64,000 nucleotides of DNA from Winogradskyella helgolandensis (lineage in GTDB: Bacteria; Bacteroidota; Bacteroidia; Flavobacteriales; Flavobacteriaceae). Within the stretch, counting starts at the first letter, position 1; every line of letters begins with the position of its first letter. Where the stretch lies: the NCBI RefSeq assembly GCF_013404085.1, contig NZ_JABFHO010000001.1, forward strand, positions 744,001-808,000, written 5' to 3'. A program made the translations under genes and the position numbers. The notes under the pieces are model-generated. The model made no database searches. It saw nothing but the letters and a program-made list of their open reading frames with translations, and was not told the DNA's origin. Shown one piece after another: positions 50,171 to 59,883 of the stretch.

Positions 50171-52584
50171 TTTAAATCTTTTAATCTTTCGCGCTCTTCA
50201 GCACTTGTAGTACGCTCATTAGTGCTGAGTTTTGTATTACCAAATTTATATCTAAACCCTAATTTTATATATCTACTATCTAGATCTATAAAACTAGAAT
50301 TAGACTGATTTAAATAACGTGTTGACGTTTCATAGTTTTGTAGATCAAAGAAATCTTCAACAGATAGAGAAATAACCCCTTTTTTATTAAAAACAGTTTT
50401 TGATAAACTTAACTCAGAAACCAACCGATTTTCAACGGTTTGAAATTGTTGTAAATTCTTGCCAATCCAAGTAAACGTTAGACTCGCACTTAAACTTTGA
50501 TCTTTCAAAAAGGAAAAACTATTAGATAAAATACTATAGTTAGACCATTGATCTTGTTCAACAAAACCCTCTCCAAAATCTGCTTCTTCAGAAAAGTTAT
50601 AAAATGAGGTTAAAAAATATAAATCCCAAATGTTTGTTGGAGAGTAGATGAATTGAAAATCAAAACCATATTCTACTTTCTTGTCTAGGTTGGTTGGTGT
50701 GTAAGCAACCATATTAGTGCTATTGTTTTGGCGAGGTAATTCTACAATATCTCCATCATAGTTTATATAATAAGCCTCAATCGTAAAATATTTTAAGAAA
50801 TCGGTTCCTATTTTAAAGTGATCATAATAGGTTGGGACTAAATTAGGGTTACCCAATACTATGGTGTTCTCGTTTAAGAAAAGTGTAAATGGATTTAAAT
50901 CTGTATAACTTGGTCTTGCAATGCTGCGCTTATAATTTGCATTGATACTTAAATCTTCAAGAATTTGATGTGACACACTCGCATTAGGAAACCAATCTAA
51001 ATAATCTTGTGTATTCATTTCATTCATTGTTAGAGATTCTCCTTCAATATTGCTTTGCTCAACTCTTAACCCTATGTTTAATTCCCATTTGTCCCAAGAT
51101 TTAGCATAGTTAGAATACGCAGCAAAGACCTTTTCATCATATTTAAAGGCATCAGTATTTGCTGTATTTATAACTTCAGAACCTCCAACAATATCTAATC
51201 TTGTAATGTCGCTGTCGGTATTTATGTTTGAATATTTTACTCCAACTCCAAAACTAGAAGATTCATTTATAGGCAAACTATAATCTATTTTACCTGTTAC
51301 TATATTTGTTTTCTGGTTAGAAATTGAATTAAACTCTGAATCTCCACTAAACAGATTATTTTCATCATAAGTGTTAGTGAGTACATTTTGGTCACGCTCA
51401 TAATCATAAATCGTATAATGTGCATTAAATGTAAGGTTGGCACTATTTTCAAAATCGTGTCTAAAAATTAAATCGGTGCCAATATTGTACTTGTTGTCTC
51501 TAGATAAATTATCTGCTGTAAAACGTTCTTGAAAAACATAATTTTCGTCCGTAATATTCGTGTTATTATTTATTTGATACTTATAATATGGAGTATAGAG
51601 ACCCGTACTTGTTAAACTTAAAGTATTGTTATCATTAATATAATAATCGAAATTAAGGTTAAGATTGTGGGTTTCTGTCCAGGTATTTCTATTGATGTTA
51701 GATGTCCAGATTTCTTCAATGTCATTTGCGGAGTCTAAAAAATTAACGGTATCATCTTGTTCTCTATTAATTTTATTCTTAGTGTAACTGTAATTAAGAT
51801 TTAGGTTGACTTTATTATTCTTAAAATAATGACTCGTACCAGCATTATATCTAGGAAAAACACCTTGCGTATAATTAGTAAACACACTGCCTCTATAGCC
51901 TGTAACCAAATTTTTACTCATTATAATATTAATCACAGAACCAGAATCTGCATCATAACTGGCTGGTGGATTGGTAATCACCTCAACCGATTTAATGCTA
52001 TTTGCTGGTGCACTTTCTAACAATGTAATGAGTTCATCGGAAGTCAATTGCACACGTCTATTATTAATATAAACAATTGCCGGTGCGCTTTTAATATTTA
52101 TAGTCCCTTCTGAAACTATGATTCCGGGTGTATTTTTTAAAACACTAAGTGTAGAACCTTCTATTAACGCTGTATTCTCTACATTAAAAATTAAGCGGTC
52201 TGACTTACGTGTTATAGTTGGTTTTTTAGCAATTATTGTAACTTCATCTAAACTATCAGGAATCTCATTAAGCTGAATATTTTTTAAATCTAAATGTCCT
52301 GTTAGAATAATTTTTTGTTGAAATTCCTCAAAACCCAAGTAACTTATTTTAAGGTAGAATGTAGTTTCGGATAAATTAATTAAATTAAAAAAACCTTTAT
52401 CATCTGTTGATGTTCCTTTTAAATAATCACCATCTAATTCTGCAAGAATTACAACATTTGCAAACTCAATGGGATTATTATTAGAATCAACTACACGACC
52501 AGAAACTGTATAATCTTGAGCAAACATCACAGAAGAGAGCATAAAAATATATACACAAAAAAAGAGGCGCAAATGATTAATCAT
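50167..52584 (-). CDS. Outer-membrane beta-barrel receptor (TonB-dependent-receptor-like, CarboxypepD_reg)
   Basis: An 805-residue outer membrane protein: signal peptide ending SVMFAQ, a carboxypeptidase-like regulatory beta-sandwich (DYTVSGRVVDSNNNPIEFAN), a plug-like domain (VLKNTPGIIVSEGTINIKSA, VYINNRRVQLTSDEL) and a long barrel of the OMP_b-brl_3 type to the C-terminus. The start at 52584 is the ATG right before a clear signal peptide; the frame is open a further 102 nt upstream, but that extension would put a charged tail before the signal. It belongs to the group near TonB receptors without a SusD partner; the ligand is unknown. Confidence 0.85.
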   Translation of the reverse strand: MINHLRLFFCVYIFMLSSVMFAQDYTVSGRVVDSNNNPIEFANVVILAELDGDYLKGTSTDDKGFFNLINLSETTFYLKISYLGFEEFQQKIILTGHLDLKNIQLNEIPDSLDEVTIIAKKPTITRKSDRLIFNVENTALIEGSTLSVLKNTPGIIVSEGTINIKSAPAIVYINNRRVQLTSDELITLLESAPANSIKSVEVITNPPASYDADSGSVINIIMSKNLVTGYRGSVFTNYTQGVFPRYNAGTSHYFKNNKVNLNLNYSYTKNKINREQDDTVNFLDSANDIEEIWTSNINRNTWTETHNLNLNFDYYINDNNTLSLTSTGLYTPYYKYQINNNTNITDENYVFQERFTADNLSRDNKYNIGTDLIFRHDFENSANLTFNAHYTIYDYERDQNVLTNTYDENNLFSGDSEFNSISNQKTNIVTGKIDYSLPINESSSFGVGVKYSNINTDSDITRLDIVGGSEVINTANTDAFKYDEKVFAAYSNYAKSWDKWELNIGLRVEQSNIEGESLTMNEMNTQDYLDWFPNASVSHQILEDLSINANYKRSIARPSYTDLNPFTLFLNENTIVLGNPNLVPTYYDHFKIGTDFLKYFTIEAYYINYDGDIVELPRQNNSTNMVAYTPTNLDKKVEYGFDFQFIYSPTNIWDLYFLTSFYNFSEEADFGEGFVEQDQWSNYSILSNSFSFLKDQSLSASLTFTWIGKNLQQFQTVENRLVSELSLSKTVFNKKGVISLSVEDFFDLQNYETSTRYLNQSNSSFIDLDSRYIKLGFRYKFGNTKLSTNERTTSAEERERLKDLN

Positions 52585-52832
52585 AAAATAGGTTTGAATG
52601 CAAGATATAAATTGTTTTTTACATAATACTGCGGTTTTTCCGTAATTGCAATTGTTTTTATTCTTATATTTTATACGATAAAGCACAAGAAATCAATTAT
52701 ATTTCTTCAGTATAATCTTTATTTAATAAACTTAAAAAGTATAAATTTTAGCTTCACTTCAGCAACCACTTCGTTAGCCTACATAATTTATTTAATTTGA
52801 AAACTTACAAAATTCAAATGAAAAAATTCATG

Positions 52833-52840
52833 TACTTTTG
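52833..52840 (+). promoter_or_regulatory. -7 promoter element for lepA (TACTTTTG)
   Basis: Perfect TAnnTTTG match 29 nt before the lepA ATG. No TTG at 19 nt. Confidence 0.5.
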
Positions 52841-52869
52841 CCAATTAGTTATTGCCTTAGAAAAGATAC

Positions 52870-54666
52870 ATGAAAAACATTCGTAATTTTTGCATTATTG
52901 CACATATTGACCACGGTAAAAGTACCTTAGCAGATCGTTTACTAGATGCCACAGGTTCTGTAACTGCGCGCGAACAGCAAGCCCAGCTTTTAGATAGTAT
53001 GGACTTGGAACGTGAACGTGGTATTACTATTAAGTCGCATGCCATACAAATGGATTATATATATGAAGGCGAAAAATATGTGCTTAACCTTATTGATACA
53101 CCTGGTCACGTAGATTTTTCTTATGAAGTCTCACGTTCTATTGCTGCTTGTGAAGGTGCCCTATTAATTGTAGATGCAGCTCAGAGTATACAGGCGCAAA
53201 CTATTTCTAACTTGTATTTAGCACTAGAGAATGATTTAGAAATAATTCCGGTATTGAACAAAGTTGATTTACCAAGTGCAAACCCTGAGGAAGTAACCGA
53301 TGATATTGTTGACCTTTTAGGTTGTGATCCTTCTGAAGTGATTCATGCCAGTGGAAAAACTGGTTTTGGTGTTGAGAATATTTTAAAAGCCATTATTGAA
53401 CGTATTCCAGCTCCAAAAGGTAATGTAGACGAACCGCTTCAAGCTTTAATTTTTGATTCCGTTTATAACACATTTAGAGGTATTGAAACCTATTTTAGAG
53501 TCTTTAATGGTGAAATAAAGAAGGGTCAAAAAATTAAATTTGTTGCCACAGGAAAAGAATATTTTGCAGATGAAGTTGGAACTTTAAAATTAACTCAAGT
53601 TGCCAAACAAAGTGTAAAAGCTGGTGATGTTGGCTATCTAATTACAGGTATAAAAACAGCTAAAGAAGTAAAAGTGGGTGATACCATTACAGATTTTGCT
53701 AATCCAACAACCAATATTATTGAAGGTTTTGAAGATGTAAAACCAATGGTTTTTGCTGGTATTTACCCTGTGGACACTGAAGATTACGAAGAGTTGAGAA
53801 ACTCTATGGAAAAATTACAACTTAATGATGCATCCTTGGTATTTCAACCTGAAAGCTCTGCAGCTTTAGGTTTTGGTTTCCGTTGTGGATTCTTAGGCAT
53901 GTTACACATGGAAATTATCCAAGAACGTCTAGAACGTGAATTTGATATGACCGTAATTACTACAGTTCCTAACGTATCCTATCATGCATATACCAACAAA
54001 AATCCTGATGAGGCTTTTATTGTTAATAATCCAAGTGACCTACCAGAGCCTACAACTGTAAATCGTGTTGAAGAGCCGTTTATTAAGGCTACCATTATTA
54101 CAAAATCTGATTTTGTCGGTAACGTTATGAGTTTGTGTATTGAAAAACGAGGTATGATTGTTAATCAAACCTATTTAACGACAGAACGTGTAGAATTAAT
54201 TTTTGAAATGCCATTAGCAGAAATTGTTTTCGATTTTTATGATCGTTTAAAAACGGTTTCTAAAGGTTATGCCTCTTTCGATTATTCGCCAATTGGTATG
54301 AAAGTGTCAAAATTAGTACGTTTAGATGTCTTATTAAATGCACAACCTGTTGATGCGCTTTCGGCATTAATTCACGCGGATAACGCACACCATATTGGTA
54401 AAAAAATGTGCGAGAAATTGAAAGAGTTAATACCAAGACAGCAATTTGATATTCCTATTCAAGCGGCCATCGGTGCAAAAATTATTGCACGTGAAACTGT
54501 AAAAGCATTACGTAAAGATGTAACAGCAAAATGTTATGGTGGAGATATTTCTCGTAAACGTAAGTTACTTGAAAAGCAGAAAAAAGGTAAAAAACGTATG
54601 CGCCAAGTAGGTAATGTTGAAATACCTCAGCAGGCATTTATGGCTGTATTGAAACTGAATGATTAA
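52870..54666 (+). CDS. lepA: Elongation factor 4 (LepA)
   Basis: A 598-residue translational GTPase: G1 [17 protein letters not shown]2 [13 protein letters not shown]3 [12 protein letters not shown]4 LNKVDLP, G5 ASGKTGFG, and the LepA-specific C-terminal [20 protein letters not shown] followed by [19 protein letters not shown]. It back-translocates or remodels stalled ribosomes under stress. Length is exact for the family. A terminator follows. Confidence 0.97.
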   Translation: MKNIRNFCIIAHIDHGKSTLADRLLDATGSVTAREQQAQLLDSMDLERERGITIKSHAIQMDYIYEGEKYVLNLIDTPGHVDFSYEVSRSIAACEGALLIVDAAQSIQAQTISNLYLALENDLEIIPVLNKVDLPSANPEEVTDDIVDLLGCDPSEVIHASGKTGFGVENILKAIIERIPAPKGNVDEPLQALIFDSVYNTFRGIETYFRVFNGEIKKGQKIKFVATGKEYFADEVGTLKLTQVAKQSVKAGDVGYLITGIKTAKEVKVGDTITDFANPTTNIIEGFEDVKPMVFAGIYPVDTEDYEELRNSMEKLQLNDASLVFQPESSAALGFGFRCGFLGMLHMEIIQERLEREFDMTVITTVPNVSYHAYTNKNPDEAFIVNNPSDLPEPTTVNRVEEPFIKATIITKSDFVGNVMSLCIEKRGMIVNQTYLTTERVELIFEMPLAEIVFDFYDRLKTVSKGYASFDYSPIGMKVSKLVRLDVLLNAQPVDALSALIHADNAHHIGKKMCEKLKELIPRQQFDIPIQAAIGAKIIARETVKALRKDVTAKCYGGDISRKRKLLEKQKKGKKRMRQVGNVEIPQQAFMAVLKLND

Positions 54667-54680
54667 TCATGTTTTAAATA

Positions 54681-54713
54681 AAAAAAGATTCCTGCTTTCG
54701 TAGGAATCTTTTT
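54681..54713 (+). terminator. Intrinsic terminator after lepA
   Basis: Stem AAAAAGATTCCTGC / GTAGGAATCTTTTT with a TTTC loop and A/T tails on both sides; it may also end the convergent antiporter gene. Confidence 0.85.
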
Positions 54714-54761
54714 CTTTATTATTCGTTCTTTATCTTAAATATTCATTTATCATAGGGCATT

Positions 54762-56609
54762 TTAATCCTCATTCACCACCTTTTCCAGATCAAAAGGCTT
54801 ACCTAAATACACCAATTTAAAGTTTTGTCCAATATTATCGTCTTTTGTGTTGTGCACTGAAATTATATGAAGTTCTCCTTCATCATCTTTTATAAACAAT
54901 GGAATGATATACTGATCCTTACGTGCCATTTCTATAAGACTAGCGTAATGTGCAGCATCACGTATGTCTATTTCTTGTATGGCAGGATATTTACGTGTTA
55001 CTTCTGTTAAATTAATATAATCATCAGTGGGAGAAAATAAGCCTTCTTTTGGACTGTTTTCTGGGTTGTTCATTTCATCTGAAGTGACCAATCTATACGA
55101 ACCATTCTCACCAAATTCTTTTGTAAATTTTTCTATAACGTAAGCATTAATATCCGAGTTTCCGGTCATTGCCATGATGTAACCTACATCATTTAATTCA
55201 ATATTGTCCGAAAGTGTATCTGCATAAATATTACTACTTAAGGCTTCAAGACCTAATTCTTCGGCCTTATCTATATTATTTTGATTGCTATCAATAAGCA
55301 CCACATGCCTTCCGTTCGTTACTAAATAATGTCCTAAAAGTCGTGATAATTTTGAAGCTCCAACTATTAAAATTCCATTCGATTTTGTTAAAAATACACC
55401 AACCAATCTTGCAAATAAACGTGCCGTTGTTGCATTTAATAAAACGGTTCCTAAAACAATCATAAATACTAAAGGAGTAATGTATTCTGCTCCTTCAACA
55501 CCTTGCTTCATTAATTTACTGCCAAAAAGTGATGCGATACCTGCGGCAACAATACCACGTGGTCCAACCCAACTTATAAATAGTTTTTCATTGAGTTCAA
55601 GCTTAGAACCGTGGGTACTCACAAATACCGCTAATGGCCTAATAACAAAGACAACGATAGCAAACAGTATCGCTGTATTCCAATTGTATAGTAGAAGTAG
55701 GTCTTCAATATCAATGTTTGCAGCTAACAGAATAAATAAAATTGAAATTAATAATACACTCAGCGATTCTTTAAAATATAATAGTTCTTTGAGATTATCT
55801 AGTTTACTGTTTCCTAAAACCATTCCCATAACCACAACAGCTAAAAGTCCAGATTCGTGAGCAAATAATTCTGATTCAACAAACACCAATAATACGGTTG
55901 AAAGCGATACGACGTTTAATAAATAATGTGGAATTAGCTTTTTATTAATTGCAAAAGCCAAAGCATGAGCAAACGTGAAACCAAATGTGGTACCAAATAA
56001 TACAATTTTACCAAATTCCATTAAAGCTGTCTTTGTAAAACCACTGTCACCTCCAACACTTATAAATTCAAAAACTAAAACGGCAACTAAAGCACCAATA
56101 GGATCGATAAGAATACCTTCCCATTTTAACACGGTTGAAACATCTTTTTTAAGTGGAATATTTCTTAAAATTGGGGTAATTACAGTTGGTCCAGTTACAA
56201 TAATAAGTCCTGCAAATAGAAAAGATAAATCCCAACTTAAGTTAAACGTATAACGTGCCACGATACCAGCACCGAAGAATGTAATGGCAGAACCAACGGT
56301 AATTAATTTGGTAATTACAGGTCCTACATTTTTAATTTCGGATCGTTTTAAGGTTAAGCCTCCTTCAAATAAAATAATACTTATGGCAAGTGACACAAAA
56401 TAATACAAGCTATCGCCAGGGAACAACCCTTTTGTGCCATTCCAAATAGGCTCTATCCATTTGGTTTTATCTTCACTTAAAAATTCTGCTGCAATCGGAC
56501 CTACCAATAATCCTATTAGTATTAAGGGTAAAATAGCTGGGATTTTAAATTTCCAAGCTACCCATTGTGCTAATATTCCAAGAATTATAATTCCGGCGAG
56601 TTCTAACAT
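54762..56609 (-). CDS. Na+(K+)/H+ antiporter, CPA1/NhaP type, with RCK (TrkA-N) domain
   Basis: A 615-residue protein with about 12 spans of the Na/H-exchanger fold (PAILPLILIGLLVGPIAAEF, VTGPTVITPILRNIPLKKDV, WVGPRGIVAAGIASLFGS) and a C-terminal cytoplasmic Rossmann/TrkA-N domain (about 400-520: GILIVGASKLSRLLGHYLV, VVLIDSNQNNIDKAEELG), then a possible TrkA-C part. It exports Na+ or K+ in exchange for protons, useful in salt water; the RCK domain likely senses nucleotides. Convergent with lepA. Cation preference is not readable from sequence. Confidence 0.88.
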   Translation of the reverse strand: MLELAGIIILGILAQWVAWKFKIPAILPLILIGLLVGPIAAEFLSEDKTKWIEPIWNGTKGLFPGDSLYYFVSLAISIILFEGGLTLKRSEIKNVGPVITKLITVGSAITFFGAGIVARYTFNLSWDLSFLFAGLIIVTGPTVITPILRNIPLKKDVSTVLKWEGILIDPIGALVAVLVFEFISVGGDSGFTKTALMEFGKIVLFGTTFGFTFAHALAFAINKKLIPHYLLNVVSLSTVLLVFVESELFAHESGLLAVVVMGMVLGNSKLDNLKELLYFKESLSVLLISILFILLAANIDIEDLLLLYNWNTAILFAIVVFVIRPLAVFVSTHGSKLELNEKLFISWVGPRGIVAAGIASLFGSKLMKQGVEGAEYITPLVFMIVLGTVLLNATTARLFARLVGVFLTKSNGILIVGASKLSRLLGHYLVTNGRHVVLIDSNQNNIDKAEELGLEALSSNIYADTLSDNIELNDVGYIMAMTGNSDINAYVIEKFTKEFGENGSYRLVTSDEMNNPENSPKEGLFSPTDDYINLTEVTRKYPAIQEIDIRDAAHYASLIEMARKDQYIIPLFIKDDEGELHIISVHNTKDDNIGQNFKLVYLGKPFDLEKVVNED

Positions 56610-56764
56610 CTATCTACTTTTTGCGTGAAAATACTAAATTCTACTTTTATAAAAGGTTTTAATGTATAACTACTCATAATGTATTTTATTAAAATTTAAG
56701 TGCTATTATTAACCACACAAATTATTTAAGTAAAAACCGCAACTGAATTGTGAGTTTCTAAATA

Positions 56765-57145
56765 TTATTCTTCAGTGTCGTTAGCTTCTTTTTCTTCAGA
56801 TTTATAGTACACCCGTTTTAAACTCTTCTTTAATAAAGTAAATCTATAAACTCCAATGATAAAAAAGACCACACTAAATACAATTGCCGTCAGTGCTAAA
56901 TATTGAAAATTAGCAAATTCTTTAAGTTGATATAACGCAATGGCGCCCAATAATAAGTATAAAGAAGAACGAATATAGGATAATAGTGTTCGCTCGTTTG
57001 CCAATCGTGTACGCTCTATGGCTAAATAATCTCGTAAAATAACTTGCTGATCGGGTTTAAAATCGCGACCAAAACGCAAGAGTTTGATTTTCTTAATTTT
57101 TAATGGTGATTTTGACATTCGTTTCATTGCTAATTCAATTTTCAT
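56765..57145 (-). CDS. DUF202 (YidH-type) membrane protein
   Basis: A 126-residue protein with the DUF202 core RDYLAIERTRLANERTLLSY (the ERT-x-LANERT-x-LS-x-I-R pattern) and two or three spans (YLLLGAIALYQL, YLALTAIVFSVVFFIIGVY), ending in an acidic tail. The basic N-terminal extension (MKIELAMKRMSKSPLKIKK) is ahead of the core; a start at the internal Met residues is possible. Function of the family is unknown. Confidence 0.82.
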   Translation of the reverse strand: MKIELAMKRMSKSPLKIKKIKLLRFGRDFKPDQQVILRDYLAIERTRLANERTLLSYIRSSLYLLLGAIALYQLKEFANFQYLALTAIVFSVVFFIIGVYRFTLLKKSLKRVYYKSEEKEANDTEE

Positions 57146-57283
57146 TCTAAAAGTAAATATTTTTTAGAATAGATAAGAGAATATATAGCCCTTAATTGTT
57201 AAATCTCTTCTAATTTATTAAGACTAACAACAATTAGTTTTAAAGCTTTTAGTAATTTGCAAAACTTTACAAAATTTTCGCAA

Positions 57284-58144
57284 ATGCAATTATATCCTAT
57301 ACAATCTGGAAACTTTAAGCTCGATGGTGGAGCCATGTTTGGTGTGGTACCAAAATCATTATGGCAACGTACCAATCCTGCTGATAATAACAACATGATA
57401 GATATAGCTGCGCGTTGCTTATTAATTGAAGATGGAAATCGCCTTATTTTAATTGATACCGGAATGGGTAATAAACAAAGTGATAAGTTCTACGGTTACT
57501 ATTTTCTTTATGGTGATGACTCTATAGATAAATCGTTGGCGTCTTATGGATTTCATCGTGATGATATTACAGATGTTTTTATGACGCATCTCCATTTTGA
57601 TCATTGTGGAGGGAGCATTCAATGGAACAAAGACCGAACGGGTTATGAACCTGCTTTTAAAAATGCTCATTTTTGGAGTAATAAAGACCATTGGAAATGG
57701 GCTACACAACCAAATAGACGTGAGGTGGCTTCGTTTCTAAAGGAGAATATTTTACCAATGGAAGACAGTGGACAATTAAAATTCACTTCCGTTCCTGATA
57801 ATCCTATTTTAAAAAATTCTGACTTAGGATTTGATATTTTCTTTGCCAATGGCCATACCGATAAACAGATGATTCCTATGATTAATTACAAAGGAAAAAC
57901 CATTTGTTTTATGGCAGATTTATTACCAACTGTTGGTCATTTACCTATGCCTTTTGTAATGGGTTATGATACTAGACCCTTATTAACACTTGACGAAAAA
58001 GAGTTGTTTTTAAATATGGCCGCAGACCAAAATTTCTATCTTTTTTTAGAACATGATGCCCATAACGAAATTATTACGGTTAAACATACTGAAAAAGGGG
58101 TGCGACTTAACGAAACATTTACAACTAACGACCTATTTAACTAA
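57284..58144 (+). CDS. MBL-fold metallo-hydrolase
   Basis: A 286-residue metallo-beta-lactamase-fold protein with metal motif THLHFDHCGG (H-x-H-x-D-H), further ligands in FANGHTDKQMIP and FLEHDAHNE, and a typical N-terminal GGAMFGVVPKSLWQRTNPAD. It resembles the quorum-lactonase/AHL-type group of hydrolases, though the substrate is unclear. I chose ATG 57284, 27 nt inside an in-frame TTG, because the protein then opens like its relatives. It precedes the S8 protease gene by 29 nt, possibly an operon. Confidence 0.88.
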   Translation: MQLYPIQSGNFKLDGGAMFGVVPKSLWQRTNPADNNNMIDIAARCLLIEDGNRLILIDTGMGNKQSDKFYGYYFLYGDDSIDKSLASYGFHRDDITDVFMTHLHFDHCGGSIQWNKDRTGYEPAFKNAHFWSNKDHWKWATQPNRREVASFLKENILPMEDSGQLKFTSVPDNPILKNSDLGFDIFFANGHTDKQMIPMINYKGKTICFMADLLPTVGHLPMPFVMGYDTRPLLTLDEKELFLNMAADQNFYLFLEHDAHNEIITVKHTEKGVRLNETFTTNDLFN

Positions 58145-58173
58145 AAAAATAAAACAATAATAAACATTAATAC

Positions 58174-59775
58174 ATGAAATTTAATTTTAGAATAATAACG
58201 ATTTTAGGGTTTGCTGGAACACTATTTCTAGGGTGTGGTAGCACGGGTGCCATTCTTTCTACACCAATTGAAAACATAGATTCAGCTCCTTTAAAGGTTA
58301 CAGCGTTAACCGATGCTGAAGCTAAAAACTGGGGACATTTAGACCTTGTAAATGATACTATTCCTGGAATGAGTGTTAATAAAGCTTATACTGAAATCAT
58401 TAAAAATAAAAAAGGAACTAAAGTCATTGTTGCCGTAATTGATTCTGGAATTGACATTGATCATGAAGATTTAAGAAATGTACTTTGGACTAACGAAGAT
58501 GAAATTCCTAACAACGGAATTGATGATGATAACAACGGTTATATAGACGATATCCATGGTTGGAATTTCTTAGGTGATGGTTATGACGAACAGTTAGAAT
58601 ACGTACGCCTAATAGCAAGCGGAGATACGTCTAATCCTCGTTATGATGAAGCTGTAGCTCTACAAAAAGAGGAATATGAAACGTATCTTGGTGCTAAAAC
58701 GAGATATGAACAAATTATAAATGTCTTAAAAAGTGCCGATGAAAAGTTAATAACACATTTTGGTAAGAAGGACTATACAATTGAAGAGGTTAATGCGATT
58801 AAAACAGAAGATGAATTATTAGGACAAGCTGTTCAAATTGCACAAAACATACATGCTAATGGTGGTACTTTTGAAGAAGCTATTGCAGAAGTTAGTGCGC
58901 CATTAGAAGGCTTTAATGAACGCTTAAACTATCATTTTAATGTTGATTTTTCGGGTCGCACCACTAAAGATGACATCAATGATTTATCTGATAAAGGCTA
59001 TGGAAATGGAAACGTTAAGCCTGTTAAAAAATCAGAATCTCACGGAACGCACGTTGCAGGTATTATTGCTGCAGAACGCAATAATGGAAAAGGAGCAAAT
59101 GGAATTGCTAATAATGTAGAAATTATGTCCGTTAGAACAGTTCCTAATGGAGATGAGTACGATAAAGATGTTGCATTAGCTATTCGTTATGCTGTAGATA
59201 ATGGAGCAAAAGTAATAAACGGAAGTTTTGGTAAATCATTTTCTCCGCATCCAGAATGGGTAAGAGACGCTATTAAATATGCTTCAGATAATGACGTTGT
59301 ATTTGTACATGCTGCAGGTAACGACAGTAAAAATGTAGATGAAGGTGCTAATTTTCCAGATGATAATGTCAACTTTGTTGAAATATCAAACACTTATATC
59401 AGAGTGGGTTCATTAACCTCAAAATATGGTTCTAAAATTGTCTCTGGTTTCTCTAATTATGGTAAAAAGAATGTGGATGTTTTTGCTCCTGGATCAGATA
59501 TCTATTCAACGTTTCCAGAGAATGATTATGAAAGCATAAGCGGTACATCTATGGCATCACCTGCTGTTGCTGGTGTAGTTGCTTTAGTACGCTCTTACTA
59601 CCCTAAATTAACTGCTGCACAAGTTAAACAAGTCATTTTAGAATCTGGTTTGCCTATTACAACTAAAGTGGTTGTTGGTGGAGATGCCTCTAACGTTAAG
59701 TCATTTTCAGATTTATCTACATCTGGTAGAATCGTTAATGCTTATAATGCCTTAATAATGGCATCAAAATTATAA
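58174..59775 (+). CDS. Subtilisin-like (S8) serine protease lipoprotein
   Basis: A 533-residue S8 protease with a lipobox (LFLGC, C21). Catalytic residues: D90 in AVIDSGIDIDHEDL, H290 in SHGTHVAGI, N383 in HAAGND and S459 in SGTSMASPAVAG. About 200 residues separate Asp from His, far more than the usual 30-40, containing a Lys/Glu-rich helical insert (about 155-275). It should degrade proteins at the periplasm or surface, anchored by lipid. No prodomain or T9SS tail is seen. A terminator hairpin follows. Confidence 0.92.
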   Translation: MKFNFRIITILGFAGTLFLGCGSTGAILSTPIENIDSAPLKVTALTDAEAKNWGHLDLVNDTIPGMSVNKAYTEIIKNKKGTKVIVAVIDSGIDIDHEDLRNVLWTNEDEIPNNGIDDDNNGYIDDIHGWNFLGDGYDEQLEYVRLIASGDTSNPRYDEAVALQKEEYETYLGAKTRYEQIINVLKSADEKLITHFGKKDYTIEEVNAIKTEDELLGQAVQIAQNIHANGGTFEEAIAEVSAPLEGFNERLNYHFNVDFSGRTTKDDINDLSDKGYGNGNVKPVKKSESHGTHVAGIIAAERNNGKGANGIANNVEIMSVRTVPNGDEYDKDVALAIRYAVDNGAKVINGSFGKSFSPHPEWVRDAIKYASDNDVVFVHAAGNDSKNVDEGANFPDDNVNFVEISNTYIRVGSLTSKYGSKIVSGFSNYGKKNVDVFAPGSDIYSTFPENDYESISGTSMASPAVAGVVALVRSYYPKLTAAQVKQVILESGLPITTKVVVGGDASNVKSFSDLSTSGRIVNAYNALIMASKL

Positions 59776-59800
59776 TAAACTCTTTCATATTAAATTAAAT

Positions 59801-59845
59801 AATTGGGTTATTTAGTCAATACATCTAAATAACCCAATTATTTTT
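59801..59845 (+). terminator. Intrinsic terminator after the S8 protease gene
   Basis: Perfect 15-bp stem beginning AATTGGGTTATTTAG with a 9-nt loop, followed by ATTTTT. Confidence 0.9.
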
Positions 59846-59883
59846 AAGGTCTTTTAATTTTCATATTTATAAAAACAAATGTC

